Assembly: GCA_000697335.1 (NCBI GenBank)
Contig: JNEM01012695.1
Coordinates: 1-61,254, forward strand
DNA: 61,254 nucleotides
Origin: Conidiobolus incongruus B7586
Taxonomy: Eukaryota; Entomophthoromycota; Entomophthoromycetes; Entomophthorales; Conidiobolaceae
Direction: 5' to 3'
Notes under the pieces: generated by a model
Told to the model about the DNA's origin: nothing
The model's database searches: none
The model's input: only the letters and a program-made list of their open reading frames with translations
Position numbers and translations under genes: made by a program
Shown: in pieces, positions 12,732 through 24,150 of the stretch
How positions within the stretch are numbered: the stretch's first letter is position 1
Layout of the letters: the number at the start of each line of letters is the position of its first letter

Positions 12732-14684
12732 TTAATGAATTGGAGACCCTGGCAAGCCTGCAGCGTCCATAAGCATGGATCTTAGCAGGTGTGTCATGTC
12801 CTCCAATCGATCTTGCCCCCCGCTTACTAGCGTGATCATGAGTGCACTTTTGTTGCGGAATCTTACTACTTCAAGTTCGACGGTGCAACTCAGCTTGTCT
12901 AGAAGATCCTCCTCTTGATTTTGGTTCAAGCTGGGGCTGTATTGACACAGGAACTTGGTACTCTCGTTGGCATGCGTGCGAATATAGGGAAGACCCACTT
13001 TCTGAAGAACTACTTCAAGCTCCTTTTCAAGTTGATGTGGAGTGAGTTTGGAAAGAATCACAGGGTTCTCCTGAAGCGATTGAGCTAGCGTGATCTTTCT
13101 ATAGTCACGATGTGACTGAATGAATGGGAACTGAGTCAATGTCTGCTGTGCAATGGATGGCATTTGCATTTGGGAAGGACTATCCATTGGCATCTCGGTG
13201 TCGTGGGGACTATTAGAATTGGTCCTCGGAACCTGGATGCCTTGGTTAGAAAGTCGAGAATTCAACCCGCTGGATGGCGACATTGGGCGTAAATCGTGGT
13301 GGGGAATTGTTGGTGATAGGAGTGCATGTAAGCCTTCATGGAGTTCTGGTTCCAGTGCTAATCTTTCAATGTCTGTTGGCGCCAATGTTCCAGATCCTTG
13401 TGCCTGAAGCATTGACCGGAATTCTCCACTTTGGCTGCGATGGACTTGAACTTGCTTTTGGAGTGAATTTTGAACTAAATAATATATTGCAACCAGAGGA
13501 GTGGTTTGGCAAAGGACATGCTCATTGTCCTCCTCTTCTCCACCTTGAATTTCAATGATAAGCTGTTGCTTGATCACTTCTGTGGGTAAGAACAGACAAG
13601 CTTGCATATTTTCCAACACTTGGTCGTTTAGTACTTTGGGCAATCTCATTTTCCCTTGTGTCTTGGGATTGAAGAGATGTCGATTAACATAAAATGATCC
13701 TCCCTTGCCAGATTCCTCAACCACTAGCATATTGTATCCCTTTTTCACTAAGGGATGTTGTTGGAGATGATATGTGTCAATTCTGAGTTTCCTGTTGGGA
13801 ATGAGACATTTTGAAATACAATCATGAGCCAATTTGGACATAGTAGGTGGATAGTTAACTTGACTGTTCATGATAGTCCAATAGTTGTTATGTATTCTAG
13901 GGTCTCCAAATGGGAGACTTCCGGTGAGCATTGTGAATAATACCACTCCCAGCGACCATATATCAATCTCTGGACCGATATATTTATCACCCCTCAAGAT
14001 TTCGGGTGCAGTGTATGGGATGGTACCACAGCTGGTATTCAAGTGACTTGTTGGATCATAAAAATTAGCTAAGCCAAAATCAATCAATTTAATGCGATCT
14101 TCACTATCTACCATAATGTTCTCTATTTTGATATCTCTATGGACGACGCTATGACGATGGCAGTATGCAAGAGCATCGACCAGCTGTGCGAGATATTTGC
14201 AAGCTCTTGACTCGCTCATACCATGAGAAGGAATACATTCTGCCAGCTGAATACCTTGAACATAGTCGAAAAAAAGGTAAAAATGAGATGGTGAAGTTCT
14301 GAAATCCCTCAATTTGACAAGGTTAGGATGGTCAAGCAACTTTGCTAAATTCGCCTCTCTCTGGATACGAATCTTCAAAGTGATCCTTCTCTTCTTCATA
14401 GTAGCCTCTCTCACTATGGGATCTTCTTCCTCTTCTTCCTTCTTCTTATCCTTCTTGCGATTTCTCCTCACTATTTTGACAGCTTGCTAAATCAACCTCA
14501 TTAATAACACATACATCAAATATCAATAATCAATTACTTTTTCATTATTAACCAAATTTGTGACCAATTTAACCTTGCCATAACTACCTTCTCCAATAGT
14601 TTTTAACACTTTAAATTCACCTAAAGGTGTTCTAAAAACTGTTGGCTTGGGTTCATCCAAAGAAACAGTCACAGCTGACAACAT
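12732..14684 (-). CDS. KIN1: Kin1/Kin2-type (AMPK/MARK-related) serine/threonine kinase with KA1 domain
   Basis: Two exons (14684-14538 and 14486-12732) give 633 residues; the 51-nt intron lies between the glycine loop and the catalytic lysine. Kinase hallmarks: GEGSYGKV (31-38), AVK lysine (53), HRDIKIEN (165-172), DFG (185-187), TAPEIL (208-213), DIWSLGVVLFTMLTG. Between the VAIK-type lysine and helix C there is a charged insert (RRNRKKDKKKEEEEED, about 56-71), as in fungal Kin1/Kin2. The C-terminal 100 residues (about 535-633) fit a KA1 membrane-binding domain. The middle is Ser/Pro/Gln/Met-rich and disordered. At 633 residues it is shorter than yeast Kin1 (over 1,000). Kin1/Kin2 act in exocytosis, polarity and ER stress signalling. 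It could alternatively be another MARK-like subfamily member. Confidence 0.88.
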
Positions 14685-16983
14685 GATTTAATGGTAATAT
14701 GAATTAATGTGAAATTCTAAAAATGAAATTTTATGAAATGATATGAGTAGAAAAAATGAATAACACAAAGACTAATTTCTACCAAATCAAATGAATATCG
14801 AAGGCACAAAATCCAAGTATATATAGATGTTATAAATTATATATTGGAAAGAAAGACCAGATATATAAATAGCAAAAAATTTTAATCTATTTGATTACCT
14901 GTATAATCTTCCCATTAAAATTAACTAAACCTAAATTAGCACCAATTTTGAAATTTTCCTAAGTTTTAAGCCATTAAATTCAGTATAATTTTATAAATTT
15001 AAATTTGAGACTATTGGATTATTGAAATTAGGTTAAATTTTATTCAATAAAATTTTAAAACTGAATAAATTAGGTACTAAAACGGATTATCATAAGTTTT
15101 AAGAAGGGTTTCAGAATTTTTGTATGATTTTACTGGGATAATTTATAAGTTTAAATGATTATTTTTTTATTTAACTTTTAACAATAATGAAGTCATTTAT
15201 TTGAATTACTTATGTCTATTGATATATTTAATTGATAAATTATATTAAATTAACTAATGAATATATAATATTAATTTTCATATTGATGCTTATCAATTTT
15301 ATTAAAAAATTTTTTTAAAATTATTATTTAATGATCATTATTTAAAATAAAAAAGTTTGAATTTATTACTAATTTTAGAAATATTTTAAAACTATATCTT
15401 AGATCAAAAATGTAATTAATATAATAGTTTAAAAATTGAAATTATATTAATTAGAAAAGTTAATAAATTAAATTATTATAATGATTTCAGTTATTAAATA
15501 GTTTAGATTTATAATCCTGTTAGATTGATAAAATCTATGATAATCAATAAAACAATTATCAAGTATTTTGGTTTATTTTTTAATCTAAATTAATATACAT
15601 GGAACGAAAAATGAGCAATTATAAATTAAGGTTTAAATGATATTAGGTTTATTCAATTTGAAGTTTATATTCGCTAAATTTTCTCAGTTATGTTATCGAT
15701 GTTTTTGAATCCGATAAATAATTTCGCATATCAAATATGTGTATTTTCAATGCTGTTCAATCTTAAGAGTGATAACAAATAATAGAATATGTAAGATTTT
15801 AAGTTTACTTTATTACTAATATATTAATTATCAAATATTAATTATTTTCAATTGATATTCTATATTCAAATTATATGTACCAATTAAAAAAACAAAAAAT
15901 TAATAAAATTTTTAAACTTTGGAATATATTAGTAGATTAAATTAATATTAATCCTATATTAAATGAAAAAATTAATAATATATTGAATTATTATTAAATT
16001 ATTAATTATCACAATTTAAATAAGTTTAAAATATTTTGATCATTGAAAAGGTTGAATTATAATTTTGTTCAAATTTTATGTAAATTGAAATAAAATATAC
16101 TCGTATTATTGTAATTATTTGATTTTTATTTAATATACATATATTCCTTTAAAATTGAAATTTTTTCACTAATATTAATTCGATTTGGCTTCAAAAAATT
16201 ATAACAGATGAAAATTATAATGAAATATTAAGTGTTTCAATTTAAATTTTAATCTTCAATAAAAACAGATAATGATAGTTAATTAATAATTTATATTTTT
16301 CATTATTAACATTAATCAACCAACGTAAATACTATCGTTTATATAATTCTCCTATTTTATACAATTTGCAATAAAATTATCCCTTTTCCAAATATTTTGA
16401 ATAAATATATTTTATTACCCCAATATTTCCTAGTTGGACAATTAATTATTTAAATAAATAATAATATCTATGATAAATTGGTTATTATGATATTGTTTGA
16501 ATAATTTAAAATATTTTGATTGATATAAGTATATTTAATAGCAATGATATTACTGTATTAGTATTAATATGTATGCAACAAAATATAGCTCAGGAGTTTT
16601 ACAGGGCACCGCAATAGGAGACAGAATCTTTTTAAAAACTTTTACTAACCAAAAATATGACTAACAATGAGAAACGAATTTCCCCTTCTATTGTAAACAA
16701 TGTTAAATTTAACAAAATTTTTTTCAAATAATGAATCACAATTTACTTGATATTCAGCATATACCTATTAGATATAGAAATTGTGGTATTAGTTACTGTT
16801 ATATTGAGCATAATATTTTATTTATATTCGTTTTACTATACCCGTTGAGAAAATTCGACATAATCTTAAGGAGAGTTGGTCATCGAGTTACTGATTAATA
16901 TATAAACTGGATAGAAGTAACAGGTATCAAATATAAATCTTTAATAACTTAATTTATCTAATTCCTAATTTAATTTTTTCATC
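14685..16983. other. intergenic, divergent promoters
   Basis: About 2.3 kb of very AT-rich DNA between the divergent kinase and secreted-protein genes. The stretch 14690-14890 should hold the kinase promoter. A modestly GC-richer patch at about 16570-16720 has no clear frame and could be upstream regulatory DNA for the secreted protein. I see nothing else. Confidence 0.45.
16899..16906 (+). promoter_or_regulatory. TATA-box candidate of the secreted S/Q/N-rich protein gene
   Basis: TATATAAA 85 bp before the ATG at 16984, in a locally less AT-extreme context. A strong TATA box fits a highly or conditionally expressed secreted-protein gene. In so AT-rich a genome this match alone is weak. Confidence 0.35.
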
Positions 16984-17547
16984 ATGAACTTTAAATTGTC
17001 TGCCATTGTTGCTCTTTTCGTCTCCTCTTCCTTGTGTGCTCCTGTCTCTAACAACTACACTCCAATTACTCCTCCTCAAGGAGCCGCTACCTGGGGCAAT
17101 ACATCGCAATCACAATCTACAACCACCCAAAGTGAGAAATGGGACACAGAGAATCACTCAGGATACTCAGCTAACTGGGGCAGCCAATTGACTAACTATG
17201 GAGCTCAAGGAAGTACTTACAATAATCAAAATTCCGTCCAATCCCTCGATCAAATTCTCGCCACTATTTTTCAGACCAACTCCGGATCCCAAAATGGCGC
17301 CAACGGATCTCAATCCACTACTGCTGGAGGCCAAGTTTCAACAAATCAATCTAACCAAAGCCAAGGCTCCAATCAGAGCACCAGTTTCAACACAGTAGGA
17401 TCCCAAGGTAATGTGTACTTCAACCAGCAGCAATATCAGGGCGGAAGTTCCACCAGCACTAAGACTTCGACCAGTCAATCAGGAAATTCGGGTTCATCCT
17501 GGTATATTCCAGCCACCTATCCTGTCTATGGATGGTTTTACTATTAG
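16984..17547 (+). CDS. small secreted Ser/Gln/Asn/Gly-rich protein
   Basis: Single-exon gene of 187 residues. It begins with a clear signal peptide (MNFKLSAIVALFVSSSLCA, cleavage near residue 19). The mature chain has no cysteine and is dominated by Ser, Gln, Asn, Gly and Thr with several NxS/T sequons. One more structured stretch (SLDQILATIFQT) sits near the middle. It ends in an aromatic tail (YPVYGWFYY). I do not recognise a family. Composition resembles fungal wall-associated, adhesive or spore-coat proteins; no GPI-attachment tail is present, so a soluble or matrix role is more likely. G+C is clearly higher than in the flanks, and codon choice is sharp, consistent with strong expression. 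Function is unknown. Confidence 0.85.
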   Translation: MNFKLSAIVALFVSSSLCAPVSNNYTPITPPQGAATWGNTSQSQSTTTQSEKWDTENHSGYSANWGSQLTNYGAQGSTYNNQNSVQSLDQILATIFQTNSGSQNGANGSQSTTAGGQVSTNQSNQSQGSNQSTSFNTVGSQGNVYFNQQQYQGGSSTSTKTSTSQSGNSGSSWYIPATYPVYGWFYY

Positions 17548-19168
17548 TTAATCAGCTCTACATAATTTATTCTCAAAGTGATAGCATTTTAATTTAATAA
17601 AAGCACGATATTAATGGATGCATTATGAATTAAAATAAAATAATTAATTACATTTAAATTTTAATTTTAAATAATTTTTATAAAATTTGATAATAATATA
17701 AATAATAAAAATTAATATCAATTCATAAAATTATTATCTATTTGAGTTAATGTGTTTTAATAATTGATTATTAACCAATATTTTTAAATAATATCATTTT
17801 TATAATTTTATAAAATTTATTATTTAATCATTTTATAATATTGAAAAAGATCAAAGTTTATAAAGATTTTAAATTTTAAATAATTAATAATAATTAAGGA
17901 TTATTCATTTGAATTTTATTTAATTCTGATACTAATTCTTTGCATACAATTAATATTAATTGAATTTTGTTGAATATTTAATAGATTGGCAATACAAATT
18001 AATTCCAAATAATTATAAGTTTTGTATAATTATTAAATTATATAATATATGATTTGAACTTATGTTTTTTATTTTGATTAATTATCATTTTGTAAATATT
18101 TCATTTTATATGATGTTACTATTTATAATTGATCATGTTTAATTCTTTTTATTGATGAATTGTATTCTAATCATTCAAGAATATATATTCGTTGCTATTA
18201 CCTTCATGGTTATTAGCCTTAAATATATTTGAATCTTTGTGTATATATATATATAATATATAACCGATATTATTTTATAATTGTTATTTTTCAAATTATC
18301 CAAATTTAACAATATTCAGATTGAATATATAATGTATGAATTATTGAAACTACATTGATACAATAATTTACATAAGCAAAATTATTAATATATTAATTAG
18401 AAAATCAATTAATCATTTTAAAAAAATATTAATTTTATAATATGATCAAATTATTTCAAATATCATTTAAATTTTTATTATAATTTATTTATTTTTAAAA
18501 TTTGACAATTAAAATGAAATCATGAAACTTAATAAAAAATTTAACTGATCATAATTTATGTAAAATAAACTGAAAATTTTAATATTTAATATTAAAATAG
18601 TATCAATACTAGATTAATTATAAAATATTGTCTCATTAACTTTCTGTTGGAATAATATCATCAATTATATTTCTGATATATATTAGAGCAATTAATGAAA
18701 GTACAATTCAATTGAGTTGAATTCATATCAAATATTTTAATTTAATATCAATTATCATCTAATTATTTTACTTCCATTTAAAGTTAAATGCAGTATTTTT
18801 TTAAATGAAAAGGTGGTTACTAATTAAATATACTTTATATGATTAATTTTCAATTTAATTTACTTAAATTAATAATATTATATTATATGAAATATAATTC
18901 AAAATTTGGAATAATAAGTGTGGATAATAATGATTAGATTTAATTAGCAATATATTTTACTTTATTATTTGAATATTTGGTTCTTTGATTATTATAGTCA
19001 ATGTATTATTAATTTTTATAATCTTTGCAAAGTTTGATGTCAAATCTACAGAGATCAAATTAATTTCTTTATTGACACATTTGAGTTGATATCAGGGTTT
19101 GAGTATTTAGCTATTTCAATCGCCAAATTATCGTTAGGATAAAGCTAGTTTGATGGTGGGAGTGTAGC
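17548..19168. other. intergenic, AT-rich
   Basis: Very AT-rich DNA with no coding-like frame until the receptor relic that begins near 19169. The polyadenylation region of the secreted-protein gene should lie within the first 100 bases (AATAAA-like at about 17595). Nothing else is recognised. Confidence 0.45.
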
Positions 19169-19790
19169 TTGCCACGTGTACGACTTCACATTGCAAAGGA
19201 CTTCAATGGTCGAAATTACTATAGTTGCTTTATTGTCATCATTGAAAAATCTTTAGATTATTGGATTTTGATATTACTTATATCAATTGCATCAGTGCTG
19301 CTACTTATTAAAGTGGGTCTATTAATAATGATGCAAATCCATCCCCCTCACATCTGTTTTATATTCTTTTTGTAATACCTGTGAAAGTATTTTCATTAAT
19401 GACGGTTATTATATGGTTTTTAATTATTGTACTGTGTTGGGTTATTACTTTTTGTTACTTTACATCTAAGTTTCAAAACCAGCAAATAGTTGAACACTAA
19501 TAAACGAAGTTATTTTAAATAATGGCTTGGATCTTTTAGAAATTGTCAAAACAAAAATATAAATTATTTATTCAATTACTATTGACATTTATAGTATACA
19601 ATGTGAACTTTATGTTATTTTATATAAACTTTATTCTAAAATACGCAATTAGATATAAAAACTTACTGTGAATGCCATCGTTTTTATATCAATCACTTCA
19701 CCTGTCCTAATTAACCCCATCATCACTGTTGTATTTCAAACTGAACACAATAATGAATTTTTACACTTGTTGGTGAGATATCAAATTCAA
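19169..19790 (+). pseudogene. decayed rhodopsin-like GPCR, C-terminal half
   Basis: Three consecutive frames encode the last part of a seven-helix receptor in the correct order. First comes an extracellular loop with NYYSCF followed by a TM5-like helix (DYWILILLISIASVLLLIKV). Then, at about 19382-19499, a TM6-like helix contains VLCWVITFCYF, where the CW resembles the CWxP position. Then, at about 19664-19790, a TM7-like helix reads TSPVLINPIITVVF, matching the NPxxY region. Segments change frame and contain stops between them, and no N-terminal half is found upstream, so this is a truncated relic. The family assignment rests on helix order and these motifs. Confidence 0.5.
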
Positions 19791-20281
19791 TTTAAAAAAA
19801 TGATTATAAAATTAATAAAAAAATATAATATATTTGTTATAGTAACTATAATCATTTATTATAATTCTTTATTAAAAATAATTTACAAAAGTTATTAATA
19901 TTTTTGAATTGATTCAAATTTAAAATTAAATTAAATTGAAATTAAAATATACTATAAAATAAAAATTTTATAATACTTTATTCTAAAATTTTTATACAAA
20001 GTTATATAAATAATGGTAACCAATAAAATTATATATATATATATATATATATTCTATTTTGTTAAAAAATGATATTGATCTATCAATATAATTCAACAAT
20101 ACCAACTTTAATAACTTGATAACAAGAATATACTTATGATATTATAATCGAAGATATTTATTATTATTAACTTAATTATCTAATATATATTCGTATAATT
20201 AAAATTGAAACCCAAAAAATTAATTTACATTCTAAAACCAATACGGTTAATGTCATGATATATTAACTATCCAATTGTAAC
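19791..20281. repeat. AT-rich spacer with (TA)n microsatellite
   Basis: The spacer includes a run of about 14 TA units at about 20024-20052. It also contains the 3' end of the convergent LOG gene. No gene is seen. Confidence 0.5.
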
Positions 20282-21181
20282 TTACTGTTTTAAATTCCAT
20301 TTGAAATTTAAATAATCTTCGGGATGTTCATAATTTTCAATTGTGGGCTGAATTTGGTCCACTGTGTCAATAAATTGCATCAAGTCCTTGTGGCTAGCCT
20401 TAATGAAGCCGTGCTCGGTCATGGAGTAGATCAATTGTTTGAGAGGGTTGTAGATTTCTAGGACATTGAGTACGATGACGGGTTTGGAGTGAATGCCCAA
20501 TTGGCCCCTAATCCATTGGTTAATATATTAAAAGAGAATTTTATGATGACTGATTACCATGTTGTCATTTCGAGTAGTTCTTCGAGTGTACCGTATCCAC
20601 CTGGTAGGGTGAGGAAAGCAATAGACTGTGAAATATATGATCAGAAATTATATTACTCATTATGATTCATATAATTACCTTAGAATGCATCAAAGCCTTT
20701 CTAGTATGCATATCGGGAACAACGATAATTTCACCATATCCTTTATCATCTCTACCAACTAAATATAAATGATTAAAATTTGATTAATATTGATATATGA
20801 TCAAATATACTTACTGCACATAGCTTCAGGAATAACTGAAATTACAGAACCGCCATTCTAATTAATTATGGTTTAATAACATCAATATATAATAGTGTAT
20901 TTTTGACTTACATCGATGACAGCTTTAGCAACGGTACCCATAATACCCTTTTTACCACCACCTAAATCAATTTAGAAAATCAATTTTTAAATAATAGATA
21001 AATAAATTACCATAAACTAAACCATAGTTATGTTTAGCTAAATAAGCTCCAACCTCTAACCCATTATTAATATCACAAATATATATGATTCAATTTTTAA
21101 TTTACCTTTGGCAACTTCCAAATATTTGGGGTCATTACCGTCGCTACTACCACAAAATACGCAAATATATTGAGCTGCCAT
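20282..21181 (-). CDS. LOG-family nucleoside 5'-monophosphate phosphoribohydrolase
   Basis: Seven minus-strand exons (21181-21106, 21055-21011, 20961-20912, 20857-20815, 20758-20679, 20625-20558, 20507-20282) join in frame to 195 residues, typical for the family. It begins with a Rossmann-like VFCGSSDGNDPKYLEVAK. The family signature PGGYGTLEE lies at 106-114 (Glu113/114) and the partner arginine at Arg91 in MHTRKALM. GGGKKGIMG is the phosphate-binding loop. Plant LOG enzymes release active cytokinin from its riboside monophosphate; fungal and bacterial members are related phosphoribohydrolases, often once misnamed lysine decarboxylases. The six introns in under 900 bp make it the most intron-dense gene in the window. 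Whether the substrate is a cytokinin nucleotide cannot be read from the sequence. Confidence 0.93.
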
Positions 21182-23370
21182 CTCTATTATTTTTTAAGTT
21201 TCTATTCCTAATATTAATTATTATTAATAAATTGATTGAATTATTTTTACTTTGATAATAATTTATTTTATTAAAAACAATGATTAAGTAGTTCAATGAT
21301 CTAATTTTATACTTTGATTTAAATTCACATTGAATTAAGGGTTCTAGTTATTTTTTTAAAATTAATTTGAATAATTTTTTTCCTTGATACTCATAGATGC
21401 CTAGTATATGATAAAGTTTATAGATATTGCCTTTTTTATCAATATTTATCGGTTTTTTGATTGTGGGTTGATTTTTTAAGGTAATTTTACCGTAATTGAA
21501 TAAAAGATCGTAACTCCTTTTTAGTTGATCTAAACTTTTGATTAATCTTTAATTAAAAAAATTTAAAAATTTAATTTTTCAAACTATAATATTAACTCAT
21601 GTTTATATCTTGAAAGCTTATAATCTATTTAATATGATGTACACAAGAATTAAAAGATTAATAATGCACATAGAATTGTCATGTGAAATTTTTGAATGGA
21701 TAATTAATGGATGAATTAATTGAAAAACTACTCAATCATGTGTTTAATGAGTATATACTAAAAATTGTTCATAGCTCGGGTTGATTGTTATAAAAATTGT
21801 ATGATTTTATCGGATAGACTTGTTTTGTTTGAATGTGACCAGCTTGTACAGCGTGAATTTTTTAATTTTATGCATCAGGTCTGGCTAAATAAATCATATT
21901 CTAGGACTTTATTGTCGAATTAACTAGTCATGTCATATAAATCCAAAGATCTATCATTGTTTTAAATAGATCATTTGAAAATATGTATTACTAAATTTTT
22001 CATAATAATTGATTTATTAGTCATATTATATTATAGGAAAATTTGGTTATTCAAATCATACGAAATTCTTAAATTTATATTTGAGAAATAAACTATCAAC
22101 ATTAAAAGAAATCCCTCTATTAAGTATTTTATGGAACTCTAGTAATAATATTGGTTATTTAAAAAAATTATTTGATTATATTTAAAGTATTAGTATGAAT
22201 TATATTTTTTTAAATTGTCTGAAATTAATCTAGAGAACAACATTTGAATATATTCAGCACGTTGGTCATTTTTTAAAATATATTAAATTTATCGATTTTT
22301 GAATTTTTCTTATTTTTATAACATTAACGTTTATTTCAATAATTTAAAATTGATAAATGCGATGAAAGAGTTATATAGTGTAATAATAAGATGGATATAC
22401 TAAAATTGGTATAATCATTATAACATTTCTATGGTTAAACTTGTTTTAATTAGCATCTTAAGTTTTCAAAAGAATCATTCCAATTTTTCAACAGAAAGAT
22501 CAGTGTTACTTACACTTTATCATTTGATTACTTTAAACAACATTATTGATTGTAATTGATTTTATTCTGTGATAATATCATTATGATAATTTTAATAAAA
22601 AATTTAAGCTAAAAATTCAATCAATTAAGACTCTTTATCTACTTTGTGATTTGCTATTTAAATAAAGTTGAAACAATATTTATGTGAAATAATTAATAAG
22701 GAGTGTTATTAGAAAACATAGCACTTATTATTTATTTATTATTACTAAGTTTTTAGCATTTTGTACTATTTCACAATATTTTCAATTTAAGTTTCATATA
22801 CGAATAATTACTACTAATAGAAAATTGACGAAATATATTTCAATTAAAGTGTATTATATAATAAATGAATATTAGATATTTTATTAAATGTCCAAATGTT
22901 TAAAGATAGATTACTATATTTGAATTTTAACTAAAATGCAATATAATAAATTCTTGTGTGATAGAATTGATATTGAATTATTATTATGATCATATTTTAA
23001 TAGTTACTATTAGATTATAATGAAAAATTACTATTATTATTAATTTAAAATAACATTTTTAATAAAAATTAGATTAATTACTTAGACAAACTAATATTTT
23101 TATGATGAAATAATTAAACGTTTCTTCTATATTTTCAGTCTGTTATATATTTAAAAAACCAATTGGGTCATTTGATAAAACCCATAATTTATATTGAATT
23201 TATATTTAATTAAATTTGAAACCAAAAACATACCCAATTATTTAACAAAAATTATTTAAATTAGCAATTCATATATAATTAACTATTTAAATTTAATAGA
23301 ATAGCTAATATTATTCGATAGTAATAATAGTAATAAAATATATTTATTTAGACACTTTTTAAATAAAATT
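21182..23370. other. intergenic region carrying an F-box-like relic
   Basis: AT-rich DNA between divergent LOG and CBP3 genes. The only coding-like content is the plus-strand relic from 21664 to about 22560, listed separately. The last 100-150 bases are the presumed CBP3 promoter. Confidence 0.45.
21664..22560 (+). pseudogene. decayed F-box/LRR-like gene
   Basis: The relic opens with ATG at 21664 encoding MHIELSCEIFEWIIN, which resembles the first helix of an F-box (L-P-x-E-I-F-x-x-I). A second frame gives FNEYILKIVHSS, and a third gives MILSDRLVLFECDQLVQREF, resembling the end of an F-box and what follows. Further scraps to about 22560 (EYIQHVGHFLKYIKF; MVKLVLISILSFQKN) look like leucine-rich repeat remnants. 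The frame changes several times and stops intervene. The order and residue pattern support a dead F-box gene, but no single motif is decisive. Confidence 0.35.
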
Positions 23371-24150
23371 ATGAGGGCTTTGTTATATCAATCTGTTAGG
23401 AGAAATTTAAGAAATTTAAACTCCAAAAGTTTTAAATTGACTCAAATTCAGCAATATCCCACACTTAATTTATTGCGTTATCAAAGTACTTCAAACCAAG
23501 ATAATACCAATACCACCAATTCTAAGTCTCATGAAACTCCAAAGGAATCCAAAAACGAAGAACAAGAGTACACTTGGCTAGAAAAATTTGTTATAGCACT
23601 TAAATTACATAAAATCCCTCAAGCTGTACTGAATCGTCAATGTTTCCCAATCTTTGAAACGTGCTCTCAAGTTTACAATAGAGACAAAGAATTTTATACC
23701 GAAACTTTGAATATGCCTGATAACTTTCAAACTTGGGTCTCCGTAACGCAGCTTCATATTTGGATTACTATGGTCAGATTGAGAATGGAACCCGATGGTA
23801 CTAAAGTCAATCAGTATCTCGTAAATGTCTTCTTCCACTTATTGGAGGAGAAAATCCGCGATAGAGGTATTAACAGTGATCGTATTGTTAAAAACACCAT
23901 TAAGGATTTAATTTCCGGTTTTCGAGGTGCTACTATCGCTTATGACGAAGGAATGTGCAAGAGCGATGCTGTCTTAGCAGCTGCTCTCTGGCGTAATATG
24001 TTGTCAACCGTCAAGGGTGATGAAATCGATATCGGTTTAGCTTACTTAGTACGCTACGTCCGTAGTCAGCTTCAATACGTCCAAAGCATCCCCTCAGACC
24101 AATTGAAAGAAGGAGTCATACAATTTCCCAAACCCGAAAAAGTATTGTAA
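23371..24150 (+). CDS. CBP3: ubiquinol-cytochrome c chaperone Cbp3 (UQCC1)
   Basis: Single-exon gene of 259 residues. The first 40 residues are Arg/Ser/Gln-rich without acids (MRALLYQSVRRNLRNLNSK), a mitochondrial presequence, followed by a polar linker. The ubiquinol-cytochrome c chaperone domain runs from about 70 to 240, with FPIFETCSQVYNRDKEFY, FQTWVSVTQLHIWITMVRLR, FFHLLEEKIRDRGI and GFRGATIAYDEGMCKSDAVL. Cbp3, with Cbp6, binds mitoribosomes at the tunnel exit and newly made cytochrome b, starting complex III assembly. The length is a little short of yeast Cbp3 because the N-terminal linker is shorter. It is evidence for a full respiratory chain. Confidence 0.93.
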   Translation: MRALLYQSVRRNLRNLNSKSFKLTQIQQYPTLNLLRYQSTSNQDNTNTTNSKSHETPKESKNEEQEYTWLEKFVIALKLHKIPQAVLNRQCFPIFETCSQVYNRDKEFYTETLNMPDNFQTWVSVTQLHIWITMVRLRMEPDGTKVNQYLVNVFFHLLEEKIRDRGINSDRIVKNTIKDLISGFRGATIAYDEGMCKSDAVLAAALWRNMLSTVKGDEIDIGLAYLVRYVRSQLQYVQSIPSDQLKEGVIQFPKPEKVL

